A DNA stretch of 64,000 bases, taken from assembly GCA_028023455.1 (NCBI GenBank), contig JAQFVV010012405.1, positions 1,819,677 to 1,883,676 on the forward strand, written 5' to 3'. Below the pieces are notes generated by a model. That model saw nothing but the letters and a program-made list of their open reading frames with translations, made no database searches and was not told the DNA's origin. This DNA comes from Epiperipatus broadwayi (Eukaryota > Onychophora > Udeonychophora > Euonychophora > Peripatidae). Positions 47,913 to 57,505 of the stretch are shown here, in pieces. Both the position numbers and the translations under genes were made by a program. The number at the start of each line of letters is the position of its first letter. Within the stretch, counting starts at the first letter, position 1.

Positions 47913-49237
47913 GGTTCTTGTCTTATAGCTAAAGACACTGCTCGATGGCGCCGTTTTCGCGCTAAAACACATAAAAATGCCGTTTCCGTGGCCGACACGT
48001 TCGAACCCGTGTTTTCTATAAGACAACTTTTTTGTTGTGCTACAGATTGCAGGCACGCTATATCGTGTTGCAGTACAGCATGTACGTCACATCGCAGCAA
48101 ATAAATTTTCTGAATTCGCACAGTTTATAAAATGGTTACGGCTTGGTGAGAGGGTGTGTGTATTTGAATTGGATGGAAATGTTGTTTTCATTGGATTTTT
48201 TTTAATTTTAAAGTATTAAAATGTTCAGATTTTGTAAAGTAATAATTATCAGACTTTTTACACCATACTGTATTTAAGTTTTAATTGGAAAAATGTTGAC
48301 AAGATATATGTGTAAAGTGAGTTGGAATTGGGTAACGCGGCAAGTAACGTACTGTTCGTAATATTCCACGAGAAAAACAAGATTCTACCGTGTTTATATT
48401 TTTGAAGTAAAAAAGAGCGGTAACACAAAAATATCCAGTAGGAAAAGTACAATTATGCACGGTTTTTTGTAAATTTCATAAAAAGCACATATTATAAATA
48501 TGGTTAATAAGTAAAGAAGACATTTTGTTGTTTGTTGTTGTTTAAAAAAGTTTTACTTTCTTTCTTTTCTCCGACTATGGTTATACTTTGTTGAATATAG
48601 TTTACGTTTATTGTTATTTATTTTATAGATGTTAGTAAAAAAAAATATATACAAAAATACGATTTTGATATTTTTTATTTTAGCATTACAAACAACAGAA
48701 CACCAACCCTAAACCTAACCCTAACAACTTTTATTTTTTGTTGTCATTCTATTTGAAGTAAAAAATAGCGGTAATATCTGTTTGTCTATAAAAAAAAATT
48801 AAAACGAAGACTAAAAAAGTAAAAAATAGCAGTTACACAATAATATCTGTTTCTCTGTATAAATAAAATGTAAAAGGAAGACTAAGAAATTTTACTTTTT
48901 ATTCCGATTATGAGTTTTTAAACAACAACAACAAAAAAAAAAAGCCGTAACCCCAGTAAAAAAATATCTGATAGAAAATTGATTTTTCTAATAAAGCAAA
49001 ACAAAAAACACAAATCAAATTGTAATTTGTTTATTTTACATTTATTATTATCATTTAATTTGTATACGTTAATAAAAAATAATATTTAAAAAAGACGATT
49101 TTGTTTTGTTTTTATTTTCGCATTAAAAAAAACACATCAAAATGATTAAAATCAACGGCCCGGGAATGTTCATATTTTATAGTTTTAGCGTGAAAACGGC
49201 GCCATCGAACGGCGTCTTTATCTATAAGACAAGCACC
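47913..49237. mobile_element. 1.3-kb TIR DNA transposon, GG termini, 8-bp target duplication
   Basis: The ends form long inverted repeats of about 53 bp. Left GGTTCTTGTCTTATAG and right (complement) GGTGCTTGTCTTATAG each continue into TAAAGAC and CGATGGCGCCGTTTTC. ATATAAAT flanks both sides exactly (47905-47912 and 49238-49245). An extra inverted copy of the tip (CTATAAGACAAC with a CGAAC-type lead-in) lies inside the left end at about 47997-48026. The interior is A+T-rich with diverged copies of an AAGTAAAAAATAGCGGTAA unit (about 48406, 48753, 48818). It has no transposase frame, so the element is non-autonomous. GG ends with an 8-bp duplication are compatible with Merlin and not typical of hAT (CA ends), but the superfamily is left open. 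Confidence 0.92.
48703..48727. repeat. short telomere-like CCCTAA tract inside the TIR element
   Basis: The tract reads ACCCTAAACCTAACCCTAAC, about three imperfect units of CCCTAA, the complement of the TTAGGG repeat common in many animals. It is too short to indicate a telomere and is embedded in the interior of the 47913-49237 transposon. Confidence 0.6.
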
Positions 49238-49739
49238 ATATAAATATTTTTACAATCACTTCTAATAGTAGTTCTATGATTTAATTATTTATCACATTAG
49301 TTAAAATAAAATATTTTAACAATTCTGAATGTCTAATTTGAAAAAAAGTAATTGTCAATTTTTGCCTTGATTCATCCCTTTTGGTCCATCGATGTTATTG
49401 AAAAATTATGCAAAACTATGCGGGATTACTAAATATAAAACAAGTGAGTGGGAAGATGAATGTAAGAAGAAGTTACAGTTTAGATAGAATATTTAACAGT
49501 AGATACATATTATGCATCTGAGAGTAATTGTAATCCAAAACTATTGGAATGGCATTGATTAAATATTTAGCTAGAAGAAACTTCCATGAAAACAATGGAT
49601 TATCAATGTAATTCTTTCTTGGAAGAATTAAAGTTTACTTAGACATTTGAAACTCAACATATTTATTTACACAAGATCTTTTCCTATCTATTGAGGAAAT
49701 CAGTTATTAATGACTCATTAGTAATTTCATAAAAAAAAA

Positions 49740-49860
49740 AAATGCAATTTATCCACTCTACTTTTAAAACATTTTAGCAAAAAAACTTTTTATTATACAT
49801 ATACGTACAATAAAGTTTTTTTGCTAAAAAGTGTTCAAAGGAGATGCATAAATTGCATTT
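49740..49860. repeat. 121-bp fold-back with 56-59-bp arms
   Basis: AAATGCAATTTAT...ATTTTAGCAAAAAAAC on the left (49740-49798) is mirrored by GTTTTTTTGCTAAAAA...ATAAATTGCATTT on the right (49805-49860). The loop is only about six bases. Arms differ at several positions. Likely a palindromic MITE-like unit. Confidence 0.9.
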
Positions 49861-51011
49861 GTATAAGATATTACAGCAAAATAAAGAAAGTGGTGAATTT
49901 GATATTTTTTTTAAAAAAAAAGATATTTAAATATGTAATGTAGAATAAAATCCTATTAAAAGAATTATCTATGATTTGAAAACATTTATTATCCAAAAAA
50001 ATCAGGAAGGTGACTTAATTTTTCATGATCACCAGACTTAATTACCTTAATGTGATTCATAATTTATTTAATCAACAATTTAAATTAAATTTGGAATATA
50101 CATTTAAAAATAATAAATTCAATACATTAAATAAATTAATATTTATTCACATTAAAAAAACGGATTAAATTAATAAATCTAACTGCCCATGAGTACCATG
50201 TTTCCATTTCAGACCAAAAGCTCTTAATTCATGATCAATATTGCTATTGAAAATTGAAAGAGTACTGATGTTATTAAAGAATTATACATTTTTCAAAGTC
50301 TTATATGGCTCGATAGTTTATTATAATAATAAAGATTTTTGGATAGAACCTACATTCTGTCATGTGTTCAAATGTTATACGACTATCAGAACAATAAAGC
50401 ATTCAATTATTTTATTAAAAATTACATCAAATTGCTGAGTGCAAAAACACCGAATAAAGTGACTTTATATTTTAAATAAAAAGTTAAGAGGAAAAAAATT
50501 AATTAGTGCAGGAAATTATTGCTTCAATTAATATTGTATACAATTAAACATGTATTTTTAACAATTACATATTGTTATTACTAAAAGGCATTAACATAAT
50601 ATATAAAATATTTATATACCCATATAAAAAAACATAGATGGGAAATTGTTTAAATTTTCAGCAATAAAATAGGGAGGGATTAAGAAGTGGAATGTGGAAA
50701 TCCAGAAAATTTGCAAACACGGAAAATACCAAAACCAAGAGATTCTCGACTAATAATATATAGATGAAAAAAAAGTTATGCTTAAAAGAGAAAAAAATTA
50801 TTAGAGATGTAATAAAATTATAAATAAGTAACAGTTACATTTCTAAAGAAACATAAGATTTTATGAAAACTTAAGCAATTTCTGAATTCTATATAATATT
50901 TGGAAAGTTGTTTTTTAAAAAATATTTAATGTTGAATATTTTGGCAGACAATCAAATAAAAACATTTTTGCTTGAAGGTTTGTAATGGATGGCATATTAG
51001 ATGTGATAATA

Positions 51012-53715
51012 TGTTGGACCAGTGCTGGTGAACCTTTTTACGTATGCGTTCCAAAAAATATTTATTGAATGATTGAGTTATTAAATCAAAATATAAGCAA
51101 CTTAATTATTGCAGTTTTTTAAAAGTTTATAAAACAAAATAATAATAACAATAATAATTAAACAAAATTTCTAAATAAGCTAAATACAAGTGAACGATAT
51201 TTATTTAGACGAGCACAAGTTGAATAAAATGAAATAGTAAAAAATTAATAGTAATTAAAACCAAATTTTGAAAATAAATATCTAAAATCAACATAAAGAT
51301 ATTATTTAATGAGATTTTTGCTGTTATACATTGGATGCCAAATATTTTATATCTGGTTCAAATTTTGTCAATTTTAATAATGTACATGCTCAATTAGAAT
51401 CATCTGTCATTCAATTTCTCGAACTGTCTTCAATTAAATTCATTTCTGAAAACAATGATTCACATGCATATGTAGAAAAGAAAATTGATAATATAGGGGT
51501 CGCTAATTTTTTTTAAACAATAAAATGTTTCAGGAATAGCATTCCAGGCAGTCAATAGTTCCTCTTCAGCATTCTTTTTACATATATCCGAACAAATTTT
51601 TGTTTCCATATAGAACTGGATTGAAAATTGACTGATTGCGTTTCTATATTATCTTTCAAATTAAACCATTAAAAAATTTCAGACTTGAGACTATCCATTG
51701 ATAGTATGTCTAGGTATAAAATAAATTTTGATATTTCTGAAAATTGTTTGAACTGTGTGTAAATCTTATAGAAAATTCATAAATTATCACTCGAATAACA
51801 GCACAAAAATGTTGCGTCAATTTTATTTGATCTGGCTTCTCATGAGATTCTAAATCAGTCAAGAAAATATTTGAAGGTATAAGAAATAACATCACGGTTG
51901 AAAATTTGTAATTTAACTTCAAATACTTTGATCAAATCAAATATGATAACAATTGTCTTATTACAACTCGCAGTTTCACATTTAATTCATTTAGATGTGA
52001 ACATATATCAGTAAAAAATATTAAATTTGAAAACCGTTCAACATCCATTAATTCATTATATTTTCCAATGATTTTCTTATTACATAAAACCAGTTTAATT
52101 TCTTCTAAACACTCAATGAATCTTTGAAGAAGTTTTCCTCAACTTAACCATCAGACATTGTTGCACATAAGTAAATCATAGTATACTGAATTTACCTCAC
52201 TCCAAGTGTAGATATAAAATTGAATACCTTAGTCACAATGTTCATAATATCATCCAGTGGCTTAAAACTGGCTTTTGTGCATAAAACCTGATGTATAATG
52301 CAATGAAAATCCAAAATTGAATGTCCAATACAGTTGGTAAATAAGCTGAGAAAACTACTTTCTTTTCCACAGTCATAAGCACCATCTGTAGTTGCCAATA
52401 CAATTTTGGCAACATCTATGTTGCAAATATCTATTCTTTTTGTTATTGTTACAAATGAGGTTAAACTGATCAATTTTTCTTTGCTATTATTCCCAACCCA
52501 ATAGCGAATAAAAATAGCCAAATGAGCTAATCCATTTATGTTTGTACTTTCATCAAAGCAGACAGAAATTAAACTAGAAGATTTTATATCTCTTTTTTGT
52601 TGGTAAGTTAGGTGGTTAACATTGCAGGATTCTTTCTTTGATTGATTTCTAACTTATCTGAATAATTTTTGCTTTGTTTTCAAAATCTTCAATAAGAACT
52701 GGTGCACATTTCATCCAAGCTTCTTTCATATATTCTCCATCATTAAAAGATTTACCATGATTGGCAATTACATTTGAAATAAAAAAAATAGCAGCAGTTA
52801 TATATGAATGGTTTTCGATAAATTTCATTATAAATATTGGTTGAATATTTATATTTTTAAATGCTTGGGCAATATATTCTTTTTGTTCATCTTTACTTTT
52901 TCACACAGTGATTTATGATTGGTCTCACAATGCCGTTTTACTGATGATGTTCTCAATATAACTGTTCTAGAATATAAAACACATACTGCTCTGATGCCTT
53001 TGTTAATCATCCCATACTTATCAGTTCACCAATTTTGAAATTCTCTATTGCTTGATAATTTTTGTTTTTTATTTTCATTAGTCATATTAATATAATGATA
53101 ACAAATTTATTTAAAAGTAAATTTTTAATGAGCTTTAATAATTTTATAAATCAAAGATTTATTATATGTTAAAATATATTATTAAGCTTATATTTCACTT
53201 TTACAGCAAAACTTCAAGCAAAAAAAAAAAAAAATCATTTGATGTCATTACGCATTTCGTTCCTTTATTCTCTGATTTTGATTGCATTAAAAAAATGAAT
53301 GGTGTTAACACGTTTAGGTGAAAAAAGATTAGGACAGAAAGCCATTTGATTACTTTAGATTTGAAAAAATTTACTTCAAAGAGTTATAAAATGTTTTACT
53401 GAGTTTACTTTCTAGTTTTATTGGAATCATTTGACAGGTTTATAGAATATGATACTACAGTATACCAGTATCACTTTGTTTGACTTAAAATATCATAATT
53501 TATTGCTTCTAATTGGAGTTCAATTGTAAATTGAATTCTAATATAATATTTATTTATTTTACTTTTACTTTACAGTAAATTTTTATTAGTACAGATTTGA
53601 GCAACAAAAAAAATATTGAAGAAAATTATGATATAAATAATTCGCATGCCAGTAAAAAATTCAAATGTGCCATCTCTGGCACGCATGCCATAGGTTCGCC
53701 ATCACTGTGTCGGAC
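51012..53715 (-). mobile_element. full-length hAT transposon nested in the Penelope copy
   Basis: The element spans 51020-53707 (2.69 kb). Its ends are CAGTGCTGGTGAACCT and, as complement on the right, CAGTGATGGCGAACCT, standard hAT termini. The flanks TGTTGGAC (51012-51019) and TGTCGGAC (53708-53715) match at 7 of 8 bases as the target duplication. A CGCATGCCA motif repeats subterminally on the right (about 53643 and 53682). It carries a decayed transposase on the minus strand and is younger than the Penelope element it interrupts. Confidence 0.96.
51306..53085 (-). pseudogene. hAT transposase pseudogene (ZBED/GTF2IRD2-like group)
   Basis: The transposase would cut and paste the surrounding element. 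From the minus-strand ATG at 53085, the N-terminus (MTNENKKQKLSSNREFQNW) is followed by a BED-finger-like stretch ending RHCET. The middle part is open at 52192-52521 and contains LATTDGAYDCG...HCIIHQVLCTKASFKPLDDI, the block conserved in this hAT group. Next come FFTDICSHLNELNVKL (about 51975-52022) and NYKFSTVML. The C-terminal dimerisation part reads STYACESLFSEMNLI and ends PDIKYLASNV-stop-QQKSH with TAA at 51304-51306. About 590 codons of span matches the usual length. Stops and frame changes throughout mark it as dead. Confidence 0.95.
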
Positions 53716-53852
53716 CATTTCCATCATCTATCATTAAATGTAGAATGTATAGAAAATTTTAAATATTATTTAACCTTTTCAAATAGAAACAACTTGTTAA
53801 GTTAATATTAGTTTTTGAGTGGTATTATTCTTCAGGTGTTGCTGGTCTGACC

Positions 53853-53951
53853 AGTGACAATATTAGCACAGGGGTCAAATTTAAACCTTTAGATTCTTGA
53901 ATATCATATTTTTTAAGGTAACACTTAAACCAACTGAGTGATTCTCTGAAA
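53853..53951 (-). repeat. tRNA-like segment in the left Penelope 3' region
   Basis: On the minus strand an A-box-like ATCACTCAGTTGGTTTAAG is followed by CCTTAAAAAATATGATATTC...AATCTAAAGG and a decayed B-box (AATTTGACCCC). It aligns along its whole length with 56973-57066 in the right copy and is more eroded. Confidence 0.75.
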
Positions 53952-55261
53952 GGCAAGTTAGTAGAAATTTCATATATTTATCTATATGGGTTGATTCAAA
54001 TCCTCTGATTTCTTCAATTTTTTTTTTTAATATTTTTTTTTAAGAGCGAGATTAATTAGAGGTTTCCAGATATTATGATTGCCACACTGGGTTGACTTAT
54101 ATGAGTAGTTTCTTTGAGGTTTCTTCTTTGCATCTTTTCCTCTATATCCAATATTTTGTATTTTCGCAATTGAACATATATATTCATTAGCACATACATG
54201 GTATGTTACTGTAGATATCACTCTGTTTTTTCTCTTTTAACCAATTTCTGTTCAACAGGATAACAGGTCTCACCAATATATTTTCTTCCATATTCTCACG
54301 GTATTTCATAGATGCAATTTTTGTTTTCCAGTATTTCAATTTAAGTTTTGTAAAAATTAGAATTCCTCAAAGTGTGATATAACTTTGAAAAGCTATTCTA
54401 ATATTATAAAGACTGCAGATTTTCTTTAATTTGTCTACCATTCCTGGTATGTATGAATACACTACAGTACCAATAATTGTTTTCCTTTTATTGTCTATTA
54501 AAGGTTTTTTTGATGACAACTGATGGATAATCATTCTTCACGAGAGTTTGTTCTATGTAAATATTTTCATTTTCTAATATACCGGTTTCTAAACAAACTT
54601 CCTTATCTCTGTTCTATAGTAATAGTATAATTCCATGCTTTGTGATTCTGGTATGATTGGATGTATATCCCAAGTACTTGCCAGTGTGTTTTGGTTTCCT
54701 ATAAATTATTTTTACTTTGCCCTGGGGGAGACTTATTACGAGAACGTCTGAGAAATGCCAATATTTGTTCTTGTTCTGAATCCATTATGAATTTAACTGA
54801 AAGAGATATATTGTTGATATGTATCCAGATTATCTGGAATCGTACTTTACCATGCAACCATAATGAAGCATTGTCTATTGTAAGGAAAAGATTATATAAT
54901 GGTAAAAGTCTACAAACCCAGAACAACTGTACTTATTGACAAGTATAATGGAGTTATTAACTTTCTGCATAACATCAACGTATTTTCAATATAACTTGGA
55001 ATTCTTCCAACAAAATCAAAGAATGGCAATGGGTTCACCACTGTCACCCTTACCTAGCAATATTTACATGGAAGAACTTGAAATCACAGCCATAAATACT
55101 TTTCTATTTCCACTTAAGTGTGGTTTCGCTATGTTGACAATACAATTATGGCATGGCCACATCTCTTAATTAAATTCACAATTGAATCAGAATGACCACA
55201 GAAATTAGTATTCTTAGATGTTCTTGTATCAAAACTCCCTCAGGGCAAGGTAAAAACAACA

Positions 55262-56214
55262 GTTTATAGCAAGAATTGGGAACTTATGTGGAGCAATTAT
55301 CAATGGCACTCTGATGAATTGAAATAATAGAAAATTATATTTTAATTACAGCATGCATGTTTGTGCAATCACCTACATTTTGAATATGGGATACATATGT
55401 AAATGGAAACCATGATTCAGTTTAATTTACTAATTACTTTGTACAGTAAACATGCGCCCAATCTTTACTATTTTCAATAAAGATAAGAGTTAAGTGGGAT
55501 GAAAATATTTTTTTCCCCCCAAAGTGGATTCATTTAACCTGGATTTTTTTTTTTGACCGTCAATTGACCATTCGGATTTCAAATAAGTTAAAAATCATTG
55601 TTTTTTTTTCCTTTTCTTTTAAATGTTTATTACGTAAGTAAAACAAATTTCTCATAGAGAAAAATTCCAATGTCCATAAACCTTAGAGAAAAGAAGAATA
55701 TATGAAAAAATTCCAATTTCAAGTTGATTTCTCATATCACAAAAATCAGTTTCTTTGAAACATTTATAATGAATGCTAGAAAAATATTTGTTTTATTTTA
55801 TTAGAGTTCATTAATCAACTTTTTAAATTAAACCAATAAAAGTTAAATGTACTTTGCCTACTCTAAATTACTGTATATTAATCAGCAATTTTGTAAACAA
55901 TACACATTTTTTAAAGCGCCAATGCAATAAATTTTCTCCACGTCAAAGAAAATTTTAAGAATGTCTTTTGAATGCAATATAATTTAACAAAACATACTTT
56001 TCACGAATAATCCTATGTATTTTAAAATATTGATTGACCAAATAATATAAGATCCGGTTATAATGGGCTTCAAAAATTTGAAGCCCATTATAACTGGACC
56101 AATTTTGATAACTATGTATGATAAGATTGGTAGAATGATGTTGGCATGCAAAATAATTTTGTAGCATAGGTACAGCATGGCACCACTAAGAAGTTGCTGA
56201 TTCCTGGTTTATAG
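55262..56214. mobile_element. 937-bp hAT MITE nested in the right Penelope copy
   Basis: The element spans 55270-56206. GTTTATAG flanks both sides exactly (55262-55269 and 56207-56214). The ends CAAGAATTGGGAACTT and (complement) CAGGAATCAGCAACTT are imperfect inverted repeats. Removing the insert and one duplication rejoins the Penelope reading ...TTVYS/VYRKP... as in related elements. The interior has no transposase. The minus-strand frames at 55955-56178 are inside it and are not genes. Confidence 0.93.
56053..56098. repeat. 46-bp near-perfect palindrome inside the hAT MITE
   Basis: The arms TCCGGTTATAATGGGCTTC and GAAGCCCATTATAACTGGA pair at 22 of 23 positions around an AA centre. It could be a very small fold-back element that landed in the MITE, or a structural hairpin of the MITE. 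Confidence 0.92.
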
Positions 56215-56972
56215 AAAACCAATGCATACTGGCAAGTACTTGCATATATATCTAATCATATCAGAAGTCCAAACCATGGAATTAAATTATCACTATGGAA
56301 CAGAACAAAGAAAGTTTGTTCAGAAACCAGTGATTTGGAAAATGAAAAGATTTACATAGAACAAACTCTATATAGAATAGTTATCCATCAGCTGTAGATA
56401 ACAAATATACCAAAAAAAACAAAAACAATTATTGGTACTGAAGTATATCCATAATACCAGGATTGGCAGAAAAATTAAAGTAAATTTGCAGTTAATATAA
56501 CATAGAACATCTTTCCAAAGCTGTACTACACTTCGAAGAATTCTAACTTCTACAAAGCCTAAATCGGAAATGCTGAAAAATAAAAACTGCATCTATGAAA
56601 TACCATGTCAATGTGGAAAGAGATTGTGAGACCTGTCACCCGGTTAAACAGCAATTGAAAGAATATAAACTATTGGTTAAAAGAGATAAAAACAGATGTG
56701 TCTACAGTAGTAGACCATATATGTATCAATGAACATATGTTCAATTGGGAAAAATACCAAAATATTGGTTAGAGAGGAAAAGGTGCAAAGAAGAAAATTC
56801 AAAGAAGTTGCTCATATGACAATGGCAAATAATCCTGTAAGTCAATCTAGTGTGGCAATCATAATATATGGAAGCTAGAAAAAAGTATTAAAATGAAATA
56901 TTTGAAGGAATCAGGAGGATTTGAACTAACCCACATAGATAAGTATACAAAATTTCTATTAACTGTTCCTTT

Positions 56973-57066
56973 TGACAGAATAGCTCAGTTGATTAGAGTG
57001 TTGCCTTAAAATTTGATATTCAAAAATCTAAAGGTGTAAGTTCGATCTCTATGCTAATATTGTCAG
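56973..57066 (+). repeat. tRNA-like segment with A and B boxes in the right Penelope 3' region
   Basis: TAGCTCAGTTGATTAGAGTG (56981 onwards) is a close match to a pol III A-box/D-arm, and AGTTCGATCTC (about 57039-57049) to a B-box. TGACA at the start can pair with TGTCA at the end like an acceptor stem. About 40 bases between the boxes include CCTTAAAATTTGATATTC...AATCTAAAGG, longer than a simple anticodon arm and reminiscent of an intron-containing tRNA. It follows the end of the GIY-YIG remnant by about 100 bases. Confidence 0.8.
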
Positions 57067-57344
57067 AAGAATGGAGAATACTACTACTCCAAACATTGTT
57101 AATTACTAACTTGTGTTGTCTATTTGTGTGTTATTACTAACAAATTGTTATTATTTGAAAAGTTTAAATAAAGTTTACATTTTCTATACATTCAACATTT
57201 AATGATAGATAAAAATAGTCAAACATATTATCACATCTAAATGAATAAAAACAGTTTTATTCTTAATGGGATTATTCACTGACAAAAAATAATTTTAAAG
57301 CATCATACTTTTTGACAAATAAATATTTGACTACTTAAATAATA

Positions 57345-57505
57345 TATTGTGCCAGTCAAAACATGCTTATCCATCTAACACGAGCTGGAACTCACAAAAT
57401 GTACTTCAAACCCAGTCAAGCCCGAGATTTAGGTCAGGGACCAGCCTGGATTCGAACCCACTCTCCAAGCACCAGATCTAACACCCAATGGATAACATAA
57501 CAATG
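57345..57505 (-). mobile_element. tRNA-derived SINE
   Basis: On the minus strand TTATCCATTGGGTGTTAGAT (57476-57494 region) acts as the A-box and GGTTCGAATCC (57448-57458) matches the B-box consensus exactly, with an anticodon-arm-like GGTGCTTGGAGAG between. Below the tRNA-like head is a GC-richer body (CCTGACCTAAATCTCGGGCT, GGAACTTC-type stretches, to about 57345). The body is unlike the two short SINEs at 13660 and 35367, so this is a separate family. Neither tail nor target duplication could be fixed. Confidence 0.7.

Larger units (their letters stand above)
50997..54731 (-). mobile_element. Penelope-like element, left inverted copy, split by a hAT insertion
   Basis: Read on the minus strand, the copy starts abruptly at 54731 inside the RT-to-endonuclease region (PQGKVKIIYRKPKHTGKYLG-like residues). 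It runs through the linker to the GIY-YIG endonuclease, seen as EYGRKYIGETCYPVEQ at about 54244-54295. A TGA stands where the family has the Cys of the IPCxCG box. A tRNA-like segment follows (53853-53951), then a 3' end that is cut at 53715 by the hAT element and resumes at 51011-50997 (GTCCAACATATTATCACATC). The right copy has the matching uninterrupted sequence AGTCAAACATATTATCACAT at 57216-57235, which proves the insertion. 5' truncation is typical of these elements. Confidence 0.93.
54732..57241 (+). mobile_element. Penelope-like element, right copy (RT and GIY-YIG remnant)
   Basis: The copy begins at the head-to-head junction inside the RT. A SYFTM/NEAL region near 54836-54880 corresponds to the palm motif A neighbourhood, followed by ALSIVRKRLYNGKSL. 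MELLTFCITSTYFQYNLEFF precedes MAMGSPLSPLPSNIYMEELE (55023 onwards), the Penelope motif B signature. FRYVDNT at about 55124-55144 is motif C with the second Asp read as Asn. VFLDVLVSKLPQGKVKTTVYS (about 55208-55269) is then interrupted by a 937-bp hAT MITE, after which VYRKPMHTGKYL resumes. The GIY-YIG box starts IYEIPCQCGK (about 56592) but a deletion removes the YIG residues. A tRNA-like segment and the 3' end follow to about 57241. Confidence 0.94.

Noticed and set aside
47891-48219. Overlapping frames at the left end of the TIR element as a transposase
   Set aside because: They lie across the inverted repeat, which is GC-rich and stop-poor by composition. No DDE or zinc-finger signature is present.
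48703-48727. Interstitial telomere or former chromosome end
   Set aside because: Only about three imperfect units, inside a transposon with intact ends.
54699-54926. Minus-strand ORF crossing the Penelope junction
   Set aside because: It spans the head-to-head fusion point and is antisense to recognised RT residues.
50997-57241. Hammerhead ribozyme, known from some Penelope-like elements
   Set aside because: I looked for CUGANGA and GAAA cores with paired stems at both 3' ends and near the junction and found none.
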